Shown piece by piece: positions 8,114-17,544 of a stretch of 64,000 nt of DNA; the first letter of the stretch is position 1, and the number at the start of each line of letters is the position of its first letter. The position numbers and the translations under genes were made by a program. Under the pieces are notes generated by a model. The model searched no databases, was not told where the DNA came from, and saw only the letters and a list, made by a program, of their open reading frames with translations. Source of the DNA: Thermoplasmata archaeon. Lineage in GTDB: Archaea > Thermoplasmatota > Thermoplasmata > Lutacidiplasmatales > UBA184. The DNA is taken from NCBI GenBank assembly GCA_022750155.1, contig JAKIWG010000007.1, positions 1 through 64,000 on the forward strand. The letters run 5' to 3'.

Positions 8114-9085
8114 ATGGCCCTGGCTTCTTCACCACCAACGTCGGTTCATGCGAACCTGTTCTACGATTCCCCGGGCGTCAGCTGGGGACCCGCCCGGGTC
8201 TCGCTCGTCGTCTGCGTATACAACGAGGAGAAGAACCTCCCCCATTTCCTCAAGGCGGTCCAGGCCGCGACCGGCCCCAGCTTCCGGATCCGCGAGATGA
8301 TCTTCGTCGCCTCCGGCTGCACGGACCAGAGCGTAGATATCCTGCAGGAAGCGGCCCTCGCCGATGACCGCATCCGGCTTGTCGTGGTCGCCCGCCGCGA
8401 CGGCAAGGCCTCCGCGCTGCGCATGGGCCTATCGCGGGCCACCCAGGAGATCGTCCTGTTGGAGAACGCCGACACCGTGCCCGCACCCGGTGCCTACGAA
8501 GCCCTACTTTCCCCCTTCCAGCGACCGGGAGTCGGACTCGTCACCGCCCACCCCCGACCCGCCGACCCCGCCCGCGGGTTCGTCGAGCGGCTGGGCGAGG
8601 TCCTCTGGGAGGTCCACGACCGCATCTCCACGATCTCCCCCAAGGCCGGCGAGGCGTTCGCATTCCGTCGCACCGACCCCCCCCTCGACGACGACGTCGA
8701 GGACGACGACACGTTCGTGGGGATCTACGTCGGCTCCCAGGGCTGCGAGAGCGTCTACGCCCGGGACGCGATCGTCTACAACCGGCCCCCGAGCAACTTT
8801 GGCGAACTCTCGCGTCAGCGCTACCGGATCAATCGCCAGATCCTGGGACTCTGGCGCCGGACCGGGTTCACCACCAGCACCTGGAACCCGCTGTACATGG
8901 TCCGCGCCATCAGCATGTACCTCCGGGACTCCCCCCGCAGGTTCCCCGAAGTGATGGTCTTGGTCACCACCGAATCGCTCGTTCGAATCGCGGCTCTCGT
9001 GACCGTCTCCTTCCTTCACAAGCCGCTCCGGGCCTGGGCCCCTCTCGACTCGACGAAGCGCGCGATCGAATCGGTCGGCCACTGA
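8114..9085 (+). CDS. Glycosyltransferase family 2 (GT-A fold)
   Basis: 323 residues. VSLVVCVYNEEKNL is the nucleotide-binding start of the GT-A fold, RDGKASALRMGL follows, and the metal-binding acidic motif is replaced by LLENADTV, where the Asp-x-Asp equivalent is ENAD. Acidic DDDVEDDDTFVG and a QRYRINRQ motif near residue 240 resemble the catalytic Asp and QxxRW region. No clear membrane helix is present except a mildly hydrophobic C-terminal segment. It probably transfers sugar from a nucleotide donor to a lipid or glycan acceptor. It stands alone with its own promoter. The acceptor is unknown. Confidence 0.85.
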   Translation: MALASSPPTSVHANLFYDSPGVSWGPARVSLVVCVYNEEKNLPHFLKAVQAATGPSFRIREMIFVASGCTDQSVDILQEAALADDRIRLVVVARRDGKASALRMGLSRATQEIVLLENADTVPAPGAYEALLSPFQRPGVGLVTAHPRPADPARGFVERLGEVLWEVHDRISTISPKAGEAFAFRRTDPPLDDDVEDDDTFVGIYVGSQGCESVYARDAIVYNRPPSNFGELSRQRYRINRQILGLWRRTGFTTSTWNPLYMVRAISMYLRDSPRRFPEVMVLVTTESLVRIAALVTVSFLHKPLRAWAPLDSTKRAIESVGH

Positions 9086-9241
9086 GTCGGACCGGCCCCC
9101 GGAACCCACCGGAGCCTACTGCGCCGTAGGCAGGCGCCACCCCGCCTTGGGGTCTACGGCGATGACTTATGTGGTGCCCCCGGTGGGCGGTACGTTCGGC
9201 ATCCGCCGAGCCACGTCGGACCCATCCATAGAGGAGCTCGC

Positions 9242-10390
9242 ATGATCTCTCCACCGGGTCGGGCGGGAATCCCAAGGCCACCTCCTACGCCGGGGGGGGC
9301 GGTCGAGGAACCCCCGAACGAACTCGATGTGCTGACCCGCCTCCCGCTGTGCGCCGAAGCGGCGTTAACCCTTCTGGGGGACCCGATCACCCCGACTCCA
9401 CGGTTCTTCATCCGCAACCACTTCCCCGCCCCCCGGCTCGAGCTCGCAAGCTGGCGGCTAGTGATCGATGGGGAGGTCGAGCGGCCGGTTTCGCTGTCGT
9501 ACGAGGATCTGGTCCGGCTCCCCCGCCGTGAGGGCATCGCACTCCTGGAGTGCGCGGGGAACAGCCGCTCGGGCGTCAACCCCCCCACCGAGGGCGTGCG
9601 CTGGTCGAACGGCGCTGTGGGGGCGGCGCGTTGGGCTGGCGTCCCCCTCGCCTCCGTCCTGGAGCGCGCGGGGGTGAAACCGGGCGCCAAGGAGGTGGTG
9701 TTCGAAGGCGCCGACCGGGGACGGGAGCCGGACGTCCCGGAGGAACTCCAGTACGCGATGAGCATCTCGATCGAGAAGGCGAGGGACGGGGACACCCTTC
9801 TCGCCGACCGGATGAACGGCGCCCCGCTTTCCGTGAACCACGGGTTCCCCGTCCGTGCCATCGTCCCGGATTGGTACGGGATGGCCTCGGTCAAGTGGGT
9901 CACGAAGCTGACGGTCATCGACCACGCCTTCCAGGGCTACTTTCGGACCCGACCGTACGTCTACATCCACGAAGGCGACTCCGTCGGGGGCACGAAGACC
10001 CCGGTGACGGTCCAGCGCGTCAAGTCCCTGATCACCTGGCCCGGGGAGGGCCAACCGATCCGACCCGGCCGCCACACGATCCGGGGCGTGGCTTGGTCGG
10101 GAGGTGGCCCGATCTCTCGCGTGGAGCTCAGCGTGGGACGACTGGACCCGGCGACCGAGCCGGACCAATGGCGTCCCACTCGGTTGACCGGAGATCCGGC
10201 GCTCCATAGCTGGACACCATGGGAGTACGAGATCGAGCTCGCGCGTCCGGGCTACTACGTCTTCCGGGTGCGCGCGACCGACGCGCACGGAAACACCCAA
10301 CCCGTACTCTCCCCGTGGAACTTCCGGGGCGTGGGGATCAACTCGGTCCACCAACTGCCGGTGGTCGTCGAGGGCGAGCCCCTGCGCTAA
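9242..10390 (+). CDS. Sulfite-oxidase-type molybdopterin oxidoreductase
   Basis: 382 residues. The molybdenum-ligating cysteine lies in ECAGNSR (C104), close to the CAGNRR signature of sulfite oxidase and nitrate reductase. The central Mo-cofactor domain (RPVSLSYEDLVRLPR, VNHGFPVRAIVPDWYGMASVKW) is followed by the C-terminal immunoglobulin-like dimerisation domain (about 270-375). There is no cytochrome b5 domain and no evident Tat signal; the N-terminus is Pro/Gly-rich. It probably oxidises sulfite or a related sulfur compound. Its convergent neighbour is msrA, with msrB next, so a link to sulfoxide or methionine repair is possible. A GAGGAG ribosome binding site precedes the ATG. Confidence 0.85.
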   Translation: MISPPGRAGIPRPPPTPGGAVEEPPNELDVLTRLPLCAEAALTLLGDPITPTPRFFIRNHFPAPRLELASWRLVIDGEVERPVSLSYEDLVRLPRREGIALLECAGNSRSGVNPPTEGVRWSNGAVGAARWAGVPLASVLERAGVKPGAKEVVFEGADRGREPDVPEELQYAMSISIEKARDGDTLLADRMNGAPLSVNHGFPVRAIVPDWYGMASVKWVTKLTVIDHAFQGYFRTRPYVYIHEGDSVGGTKTPVTVQRVKSLITWPGEGQPIRPGRHTIRGVAWSGGGPISRVELSVGRLDPATEPDQWRPTRLTGDPALHSWTPWEYEIELARPGYYVFRVRATDAHGNTQPVLSPWNFRGVGINSVHQLPVVVEGEPLR

Positions 10391-10989
10391 CCCGGGCGGC
10401 GATCCGGCCCGGAGCCCGGTGGGTCGCGCAACCGCTCGACGAAGTGGGCGCGGAACTTGGCGACCTTCGGTTCGATCACCATCCGGCAGTACGCCTGCTC
10501 GGGATGGCGCCGGAAGTAGTCGCGATGATACTCCTCGGCAGGGAAGAACTGGGTGAGCGGGGCGACCTCGGTGACCAGCTTTCCGCGCCAGATCCCCGTC
10601 GCCTGCACCTCGGCGATCACGGCGTGTGCCGTGGCCTTCTGGGCCGGGTCATGGAACAGGATCACGGATCGGTACTGCGTCCCGACGTCCGCCCCCTGGC
10701 GGTTGAGGGTCGTCGGGTCATGCACCGTGAGGAACACGGTGAGCAGGTCATGGTAGGATAGGATCGTGGGGTCGAACTCGACCTGCACGACCTCGGCGTG
10801 CCCGGTTCGACCGCTGCACACCTGCTCATAGGTGGGGTTGGGCTTGGCCCCTCCCGCGTACCCCGAAACGACCCCGATCACCCCTCGCAGCTCTAGGAAC
10901 ACCGCCTCGGTGCACCAGAAGCAGCCGCCCCCCAACGTCGCAAGGGCACCCCGCGACGAACCCGGCGGTCTTCCCGGTGGAGCAGACAT
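10387..10989 (-). CDS. msrA: Peptide methionine-S-sulfoxide reductase MsrA
   Basis: 200 residues. The catalytic motif GGGCFWCTEAVF places the nucleophilic Cys at 23 with a second Cys at 26. GYAGG, YEQVCSGRTGHAEVVQV and QYRSVIL are all diagnostic for MsrA, and QAYCRMVIEPK near residue 170 supplies a possible recycling cysteine. It reduces the S-epimer of methionine sulfoxide in proteins in the cytoplasm. Its 3' end overlaps the stop of the converging molybdoenzyme gene by 4 bases. MsrB lies upstream on the same strand after a 246-base gap, so both epimers are covered from one locus. Confidence 0.95.
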   Translation of the reverse strand: MSAPPGRPPGSSRGALATLGGGCFWCTEAVFLELRGVIGVVSGYAGGAKPNPTYEQVCSGRTGHAEVVQVEFDPTILSYHDLLTVFLTVHDPTTLNRQGADVGTQYRSVILFHDPAQKATAHAVIAEVQATGIWRGKLVTEVAPLTQFFPAEEYHRDYFRRHPEQAYCRMVIEPKVAKFRAHFVERLRDPPGSGPDRRPG

Positions 10990-11235
10990 GAACCGTAGAA
11001 CCGACCCTCGAATTTAGCGGGGAGGGGTCGCGTGGGTCGGTCCACTCTCGTCAGGTCCGACGGTTCACGCACTTCTCCGCGGGCCCGTGTGCCCGCGCTC
11101 GGGCTACTACGCATCACCCCCGCTGGTGCAGAATACCGGGCCCGTCCCCGACGGTATGTTGGAAAGGCGCGTGGGGGCGACGGCCCCTCGCAACGGAAAC
11201 CGACCGGTCCGCCTTCGCGGCCGTTCGACTCGCCC

Positions 11236-11619
11236 CTACGCTTTCTCCCCTTCCGGGACGAACGAGAGCGAGATCGAGTTGACGCAATGTCGGGTGTTCT
11301 TCGGGGTCATCCGTTCGCCGAGAAAGACGTGGCCGAGGTGGGCGCGGCACTTCGCACACACGATTTCGGTTCGCTCACCGTCCGAGTCCGAGATCCGGAC
11401 CACCGCACCCGGAATCTCCTGGTCGAAGCTCGGCCAACCGCAGTGCGCGTCGAACTTGTCACCGGAGCGGTACAACGCTGCACCGCAGCGCTTGCACGTG
11501 AAGGTGCCCCGCCCACTGAACTTCTCATACTCACCGGAGAACGGTGCCTCCGTTCCCTTGTGGACGATGACCCGTTCTTCCGCCCGGGTGAGCTTCCTCC
11601 AAGGGGAAGGATCTGCCAT
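11236..11619 (-). CDS. msrB: Peptide methionine-R-sulfoxide reductase MsrB
   Basis: 127 residues, single domain. The structural zinc site is CKRC (C42, C45) and CAKC (C88, C91). The catalytic cysteine lies in RHCVNS (C112), and CGWPSF near residue 60 is the conserved substrate loop. It reduces the R-epimer of protein methionine sulfoxide and complements MsrA downstream. Their presence together supports an oxygen-exposed lifestyle. Confidence 0.95.
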   Translation of the reverse strand: MADPSPWRKLTRAEERVIVHKGTEAPFSGEYEKFSGRGTFTCKRCGAALYRSGDKFDAHCGWPSFDQEIPGAVVRISDSDGERTEIVCAKCRAHLGHVFLGERMTPKNTRHCVNSISLSFVPEGEKA

Positions 11620-11867
11620 GAGGATCGGAGAATCGTGTCCCCATCTATCCTTTGCTGGGAATCGAGTACGAGCCGATAGGCTCCGACGTTCGACCTCTGC
11701 CTATGGTCGGAACACCGGTGGACTCCCCTGACCACCTCAATCGGGCCCCGCCGGCCGAGGCTCCTCCCTCCTCCCCGGTCAAGCCGCGGGCCCCGACAAC
11801 GGTTCTAGGCCTCCGGGAGGCCGGCGATCGCCGGGGGGTTCGCGGTAGGTCCGCGACGAGCCCCGGG

Positions 11868-13067
11868 TCAGCCTGGAGGGGCGACCCCCGACGAGCCTAC
11901 GAGGAGTACCGAGTCCGAGAGGTCTACCACGATCCACTCGTAGGTACCGGACGCGTCGGGAACTGCGAACGAGCAGGAAGTGGTCCCCAGCGGGCCGACG
12001 CTCACCCACAACGAAGCGGCATACGAGCTCGTGGGCACCGCGCCCAGGCCGAGCCATAGCGCGATATCGAGGCTAATGACGGCGGTTCCGTCGGTGATCC
12101 AGCCCTGTGCGTACGGCTCGTACCCGACGTAGCCACTAGCGTCCGCTCCCCCGAAGAATAGGATCCCGCCGTGACCGAGAGGCAGGTAGGCGATCGACGT
12201 CCGGGGAGCGGCAGGACCCTCCGCCCCCGGTGCGCTGATAAGCCCTAGATCGAGGCCTCCGTGCCGGGCGAGCCCGGTCACGTTCGCCCCGGCGGGGGTC
12301 GCGTAGTACTGGGTGCTGAGCGCCGAGGCGAGCGGGCTCGGGCTCGTTCCGTCCAATGGCGGTGGGGGGAGCTTGGTCGGAGTTCCCAGCGGAACCACCG
12401 GGGCCGGGTCCGTCACGGGGTATCCGGCGAGCAACTCCTGCCCGTACCAGCCCGGGTTGGCGTAATCGAACGACCCACCGGATCCGGGGTGGCCGGCGGC
12501 GTACCCCAGCGGACCCCCGGCCCAGATGAGGAGTCCTCCGCTCCGAACCCAGTCGGCGAGGAACCAGGTAGAGTTCGAGAGCACAGTGTCGGGGGCGGGG
12601 AGACCGATCACCGCAAACGCCGCGTTCGGGTCCGCGGTGAGGTCCCCCCGGACGGCCGACCCCGAAATGGTCTCGACAGGGATCGGGTTCCCCAACGTCG
12701 CAAGGTAACTCGCGATCCGGATGGCGTCCCCCTCGAGGGTCGCCACCCCTCCGTTGGTGTATGGTCCGGGGTAGAGCGGATCGGCCAGCACGAAGAGGCG
12801 ATCCGGACGCGTCGTCGGTCGGTCCGCGGACACGAGCCCGACACGCAGGTCGAGGGGGGCCGCCGTCGAATGCAGCTGAAGTGTGATGGTCGCCCCGAGG
12901 CCACCGGAAGGGGCGGTCGACGCAGTCACCTCCAGGGTCCCGTCGCCCCGCGCATGTACCCCCCATCCGGATTCGACCGCGAGCAGCGCGAGGGCCACGA
13001 TCGGGATCGCCGCCCAGCGGAGGCGACGGCCCCGCCCTCTATCGGGCCCCGACCGCCCTGCGGACAT
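11868..13067 (-). CDS. Membrane-anchored secreted protein with GATase1-like domain (cassette B)
   Basis: 399 residues. The basic start is followed by a hydrophobic segment at about 19-32, then a beta-rich domain and a GATase1-like region with WVRSGGLLIWAGGPLGYAAG and FDYANPGWYGQELLAGYPV. These two stretches align almost directly with the protein at 251-1486, showing common origin. The start overlaps the end of the GT-C gene by 29 bases. The C-terminal 120 residues are beta-rich and may form a separate domain. The function is unknown; pairing with the GT-C enzyme in both copies suggests joint work on an extracytoplasmic glycan. Confidence 0.75.
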   Translation of the reverse strand: MSAGRSGPDRGRGRRLRWAAIPIVALALLAVESGWGVHARGDGTLEVTASTAPSGGLGATITLQLHSTAAPLDLRVGLVSADRPTTRPDRLFVLADPLYPGPYTNGGVATLEGDAIRIASYLATLGNPIPVETISGSAVRGDLTADPNAAFAVIGLPAPDTVLSNSTWFLADWVRSGGLLIWAGGPLGYAAGHPGSGGSFDYANPGWYGQELLAGYPVTDPAPVVPLGTPTKLPPPPLDGTSPSPLASALSTQYYATPAGANVTGLARHGGLDLGLISAPGAEGPAAPRTSIAYLPLGHGGILFFGGADASGYVGYEPYAQGWITDGTAVISLDIALWLGLGAVPTSSYAASLWVSVGPLGTTSCSFAVPDASGTYEWIVVDLSDSVLLVGSSGVAPPG

Positions 13068-14598
13068 GGCGCCTCACCCCCTCGCGAACCCGGGCCGGCA
13101 GGATCGACCACCACGCGCGGGCCAGGATCCCGATGACCGCGAGGCCCCCGATGAGTCCGAAGCCGAACCAGAAATAGGGTGGCACCCAGAGGTACTTCCC
13201 GGCCACGAAGGCCCGCGCGGTCCCGACGAAACCCCCGACCGCACCCGGCCCGAGCCAGAGCAATACGGGCAGGAACGCGCCCTCCGGAGTGAACAGGGTC
13301 ATGTACAGACCGAAAATCGTCGCTGAAAGAACCCCATACAGCACGGGCATGCTCCGGCGCCAGATGGGCAGGAACAGGGCCGCCAGGGGCAGCAGGGCGG
13401 AGGCGTTCTCGGCTTGCGGGGTGGGGTACGCGAGTAGGATTGCGGCGGTGCTCAGCAGGGCTGCGGTCGCCAGGAGGGTCGTGAGTTCACTCCGAGAGAG
13501 CGGGGCTCTTCCCCGTAGCGCCAGAAAGGTGGCGAGCGCCACGAACAGGATCGAGATCACGGCCACGGCCTCAAGGGTATGGAGCGCGAATAGCCCGGGG
13601 ACGTGGGCTCGCCACCAGGCGGTGAAGCCGTAGAGCGGGGCCATTTGGACGTTGTAGATCGACAGGATGGTGATCCCGCCGTAGTTCAGGGGAGAAACCG
13701 GGCCGCCCACCACGCCACCGAAGAAGCTCAGGTACGGTAGGAAGAGTGCCCCGGTCACGACCAGACCCCCCAGGAATCGCGTCAGCCGCTTCAGGGGCTG
13801 GGCGATCCCGAGATCCCCGGGCTCCCGGTATGCGAGCCAGAACGCGACAGCGACCGGAAGCAGGGCAAGGGGGTACGCTTTCGAGAAGATCGCAGCGGAA
13901 AGGAACATTCCCGCCCCGAGGGGTTGACCCCATGCGAGCGCGACGAGAAAGAGGAGAACCCCGCAGGCGGCGAGACCGTCGGGCTGAGCCTGCACCGAAG
14001 AGACCCATATCGCGACGGGGTTCAGGAAGAACGCCGCAGCCGCCAGGGAGGAGTTCCTCCGGTATCCGGCCCGGTTGAGGAGCACCACGATGGCGAGGGC
14101 GGAACCGACGTCGGCCAAGATGAGGGGCAGTTTGAGGGCCAAGAGTAGTCCCGGCGACGGGAGCCACGGAGTGACGAACGCCGGGCCCAGGATGGACGAC
14201 GCGGGAAGGAGCGCCGGATAGAACACGACGGTGGCTTGGGAGGGGTCGAGGAGCTCCAGAAGGGCCACGAGCGGCGCCTGCAGGAAAGAGGCGAGGGGCG
14301 GCTCGTAGAGGATCCCATTGGCATACGGCGAACCGTTGTGGAGGAACGAAAGGTCGGCGAGTGCGAAGCTCGTGGTGTCGCCGCTGAGCGAGGTGATCGG
14401 AGCGAGGAGCAGCCGGACCGCCAATCCGATAAGTAGAGTGTACCGCAGCCCTCGATAACGCGGATCCCGAAGGAGCGAGCGCCAGCGATCGCTTAGCCAC
14501 TCCCCCAGCCCAATGGGCAGTCCGAGTCCAACGGCGAGGGCTTCGGCGCGACGGGGTGCGTCGGTGGTCGGCCCCGTTGGACTCGCGGGGGAGGTCAT
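13039..14598 (-). CDS. GT-C superfamily integral-membrane glycosyltransferase (cassette B)
   Basis: 519 residues with about ten or more membrane segments. It shares with the enzyme at 1483-2973 the order LRYTLLIGLAVRLLLAPITS, an acidic first loop (LSGDTTSFALADL), GSPYANGILYEPPLASFL and FFLNPVAIWVSSVQAQPDG, the GT-C-type substrate loop. It is therefore a diverged duplicate that kept its partner gene downstream. It probably uses a polyprenyl-phosphate sugar donor at the outer membrane face. No GT4 gene accompanies this copy. Confidence 0.8.
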   Translation of the reverse strand: MTSPASPTGPTTDAPRRAEALAVGLGLPIGLGEWLSDRWRSLLRDPRYRGLRYTLLIGLAVRLLLAPITSLSGDTTSFALADLSFLHNGSPYANGILYEPPLASFLQAPLVALLELLDPSQATVVFYPALLPASSILGPAFVTPWLPSPGLLLALKLPLILADVGSALAIVVLLNRAGYRRNSSLAAAAFFLNPVAIWVSSVQAQPDGLAACGVLLFLVALAWGQPLGAGMFLSAAIFSKAYPLALLPVAVAFWLAYREPGDLGIAQPLKRLTRFLGGLVVTGALFLPYLSFFGGVVGGPVSPLNYGGITILSIYNVQMAPLYGFTAWWRAHVPGLFALHTLEAVAVISILFVALATFLALRGRAPLSRSELTTLLATAALLSTAAILLAYPTPQAENASALLPLAALFLPIWRRSMPVLYGVLSATIFGLYMTLFTPEGAFLPVLLWLGPGAVGGFVGTARAFVAGKYLWVPPYFWFGFGLIGGLAVIGILARAWWSILPARVREGVRRHVRRAVGAR

Positions 14599-15158
14599 GG
14601 CTACGTCCCCATTCTGGGAGAATTGTACCGCTCAGTCGACCCGATCGGCCGGCGCGAGGGAGATGGCGGGGTGGTCAGGACGTTCCGCCCCTCCGCACCC
14701 GCGACGAGCGAGGGTGGGGTGAGCTTTCGGTTCATCGAGCACGCCTTCGCCGAGAATCGAGCGGAGGACGTGCCCTTCGCTATAAGAGCGGTGCCAGGCC
14801 CGGGTTCGCCGTGGTCGGTTCGTCGTGGCCCTCGACCGAACGCGCCAATCGGGAGTCGGAGCAGAGAGGAAAACTATATGGCCGGATCTCGGCGGGCGAG
14901 ATCCGACTGGGCACCCGTTACCTAGGGTTCGTTAGGATTGCCCGGACTCGGGGCCCGACAGATTGCAATACGAATGGGTTCGATCCCAGTAGATTTTCTG
15001 CCTGAGGACGAGCCGTTTCGCTGTTTGCTGCGGGTCCGCTGGAGGTCACGCGCGAGCGGGATCTGAGCCCGGCCATGTCCGCTCAAGCGACTGGGTGAAT
15101 CCGATGCCGAGATGGCTGTTCGCGCAGCCGCGGTCTCGACTCGGAGGGGGCAACCTCA
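14599..15158. other. 560-base intergenic region with one hairpin
   Basis: No convincing gene. An AT-rich AAAACTATAT at about 14870-14879 is followed at 14883-14905 by a perfect hairpin with 9-base arms (CGGATCTCG) and a 5-base loop. A GGTTCGATCCC at about 14980 resembles a tRNA T-arm but its stem is mismatched and no tRNA can be folded around it. A small RNA transcribed rightwards is possible. Confidence 0.3.
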
Positions 15159-15422
15159 TTGACGGGCCAGTGTACCGGGCCCCAGAAACCGGGAGCCTTT
15201 CGCTTGAGAGTGCGGAGAGTTAACCCGAACCCGGCTAACCCCCTCCGGGGGGATGGGCCGGGCCAGACCCCTATCCTGACGATCGATGACTTTGTCCTCG
15301 GCGAGAGAGCTCGGTTCGACTCGGTCGAGTACATCGTGGCCCGGATGGTCTTCCTCGTGTTCATCCTCATCGGGGCGGCCGTGGTCGTCGTGGAGTTGTT
15401 GAGGCTCGCAGCACCCGGGTGA
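15159..15422 (+). CDS. Small C-terminally anchored membrane protein (hypothetical)
   Basis: Up to 87 residues; the start is uncertain and may lie downstream of 15159. The N-terminal part is polar and Pro/Arg-rich. The C-terminal 25 residues (VARMVFLVFILIGAAVVVVE) form one hydrophobic helix ending in a short tail. Its size and composition are like other tail-anchored small archaeal proteins, but no homology is recognised and it could be a chance ORF. Confidence 0.35.
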   Translation: MTGQCTGPQKPGAFRLRVRRVNPNPANPLRGDGPGQTPILTIDDFVLGERARFDSVEYIVARMVFLVFILIGAAVVVVELLRLAAPG

Positions 15423-15658
15423 AAGGCGACCGTATCGGCCGGATGCATCGAACGGGGCTCCAAAGGCGCCCCCCGGGCAGGGGAACTGGGTACGAAGAAG
15501 TCCGTGACGTCACGTGCCTCCTCCACCGGGGCCGTGGGAGGCCACGTCGCGCCTGCGACCTCCCGGAGCTTTCCCATGGGGCCTTGGCGGTTCGCCCTCC
15601 CACCGGGGCGGGGCAGCTCGGATTCCCCGTCTCGCCCCGGGAACGCCGGTGGATTGCG

Positions 15659-15874
15659 TCACTTACGATGCGCGGTCGCGTGGTGGTCTCGGAGCTCCTC
15701 GGGGGTGTCGAAGGTCGCCTCGCAAAAGGCACACTTGGGTCGAGGGGGCAGTGGGGACTCGCCCTCGGCGATCTTTTCCGCGTGCCCTTCGAGGTGGGTC
15801 TGAAGCTCGGGTCCGTCCGAGAGCTCCTTGTCACAGACTTCGCACCGAAATACCGTGGCTGTCTTCGCGTCCAT
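15659..15874 (-). CDS. Mini-protein with two C2H2 zinc fingers
   Basis: 71 residues from the ATG at 15874; longer ORF extensions upstream look non-coding. Finger 1 is CEVC-x12-H-x3-H (C11, C14, H27, H31). Finger 2 is CAFC-x12-H-x4-H (C48, C51, H64, H69, with a second His at 65). The two are joined by an acidic linker. Classical C2H2 fingers are uncommon in archaea and usually bind nucleic acid or protein. A paralogue with the same layout is at 26127-26372. It may be a small regulator or chromatin factor; the function is unknown. Confidence 0.8.
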   Translation of the reverse strand: MDAKTATVFRCEVCDKELSDGPELQTHLEGHAEKIAEGESPLPPRPKCAFCEATFDTPEELRDHHATAHRK

Positions 15875-16169
15875 TGTCGCCTCGTTCGAATCCAGGGAAC
15901 GACGGGCTAAAGGCGGAGGGCGCCCCGGTCGGTGCCTCCCTATCCAAAGGGTGAGGCGTGGGGGGCAGGCCCCCCCGGCACCCTCATCGCACGGCCCCGG
16001 CGAATCGAGGGTCGATGCGCCCGTCGAACGAATCCCGACCTTCGGCCCTCCCGAGGACAGAGCAACCGATGGGTCGAACGACCCAGACCGGCGCCGCCGG
16101 CCGATAGACGGTACCGAGGCTCGGGCCGTCTCGCGCCCCGGGCCCCCGTTCCCGCTCCCCCCGGCGACC

Positions 16170-17423
16170 TCAACGGAGGAGCTGGTGACGGTCCGTGGTG
16201 AGGATGGGAGTCGGGAGCCGGGTCCCACGGCGGGGTTCCGGGAGGAGCTCGTTGCCCCCGCGGAACGCGTCCTGCGCGGCCTCCCGGCTTCGGAACTCGG
16301 GGAATCCCCGGAGGGCGGCGGACGAGCCGAGCGCGAGGACAACGACCGTCGTGATCAACACGGTGTACCAGCCGACCGTGATCAACCCGAGGCCGAGGGT
16401 GAGCGTCAGGATGACAGTCGCGCTGGTCAGTCGCGTGTTCATCAACACCGCGATCGGTGCGGCCCGGCGAGTTCCGAACACCCAGCGGCCGATCGGGTAG
16501 ATCGTTCCGACCTTGAGCGCGGTGGCGACGACGACGAGCGTCGCGATGAGGGACCAGTGCTGGATCAGATACGCCGGATCGACCCGAAGACCGACCGCGA
16601 GGAAGTAGAGCGGGACGAAGACCGCGAACGCGAGCTGCCGGACGTCCTTGAGGAACCATTCGCCCGCCCACCGGGAGAAGAGGAGGCCCATCAGGAAGAC
16701 GAACAGGATCCCCGGGACCCCGACGAGCGTCGACAGGAACGCGAGAACCGCCAGGGAGAACAGCAAGCCTCGGGCAGGAAGGTTGGCGAACCCGGCGGGG
16801 CCGCCCGGGTCGGTCAGAGCTCGTTGGAAACGAGGGAGGAGTACCGCCGCCGCGCCGAGCATCCCGAGGACCACGAGGGTGAAGGCGATCCCGGTCGAGG
16901 TGAAGAACGTCGTGGACGTGATCGTGACGTCCTCGACAAGGTTCACCGAGAGGGTGGCCGCAAGGACGAGACGTCCGAACGGCAGCTCCGTCAGGTCGTA
17001 CTGCTGGAGGGTGGTGTAGACGATGGAGATCGAGGTATCGGCGAGGGCAGTGGCACCGATGACGGAGATCAGGAGCGGCGCCCTGAGCCCCCAGTAGAGG
17101 ACCGAGAACAGGCCGAGGAACGGGAGGAAGAACCCGGGAACTCCCACCGTCAGCGCCCGGCGGAGATTCCGTCGGAGGAAATCGAAGTTCGTCTCGAGCC
17201 CGGCGAGGAACACGATGAACAGGCTCCCCAGGACGAGGATCGAACTGGTCCCGTCCGGCAGGCCGAACCCCAGCAGGGCGACGAGGCTAATCCCGGCGGC
17301 GATTTCGATGGCCGTGATCGGCAACTGGGTCCGCCGGGAAACCAGGGCCGTGACGACGATCGTCCCGAAGACCGCCACGAGGGCGAGGTCGAAAGAGTTG
17401 ACGACCATCATTCGATGCCGCAA
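16170..17423 (-). CDS. CPA2-family cation:proton antiporter (Na+ or K+/H+)
   Basis: 417 residues with about 12 membrane segments; the true start may be one of the Met codons at 17408-17411. The family core is present: FIVFLAGLETNFDF, and GATALADTSISIV with the membrane Asp required for ion exchange. A polar C-terminal tail of about 40 residues follows, without a TrkA-N regulatory domain. It exchanges protons for sodium or potassium across the cytoplasmic membrane to control pH or ion balance. It is monocistronic, pointing away from the decayed region. Confidence 0.85.
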   Translation of the reverse strand: MRHRMMVVNSFDLALVAVFGTIVVTALVSRRTQLPITAIEIAAGISLVALLGFGLPDGTSSILVLGSLFIVFLAGLETNFDFLRRNLRRALTVGVPGFFLPFLGLFSVLYWGLRAPLLISVIGATALADTSISIVYTTLQQYDLTELPFGRLVLAATLSVNLVEDVTITSTTFFTSTGIAFTLVVLGMLGAAAVLLPRFQRALTDPGGPAGFANLPARGLLFSLAVLAFLSTLVGVPGILFVFLMGLLFSRWAGEWFLKDVRQLAFAVFVPLYFLAVGLRVDPAYLIQHWSLIATLVVVATALKVGTIYPIGRWVFGTRRAAPIAVLMNTRLTSATVILTLTLGLGLITVGWYTVLITTVVVLALGSSAALRGFPEFRSREAAQDAFRGGNELLPEPRRGTRLPTPILTTDRHQLLR

Positions 17424-17544
17424 GGCGCGGGGCGAACGAAAAAGGACCCCCTGAAAATCGGTAAGGACCTGTGGTCACGGTAAGCAAACTAGCGAACGGA
17501 CCGCCTTGAGCGCGTGACACTCGTCGGGAGTGCCTGGGTTCGAC

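Noticed and set aside
14900-15000. tRNA-like T-arm GGTTCGATCCC
   Set aside because: The T-stem has a mismatch and no acceptor, D or anticodon arm could be built around it, even allowing an intron.
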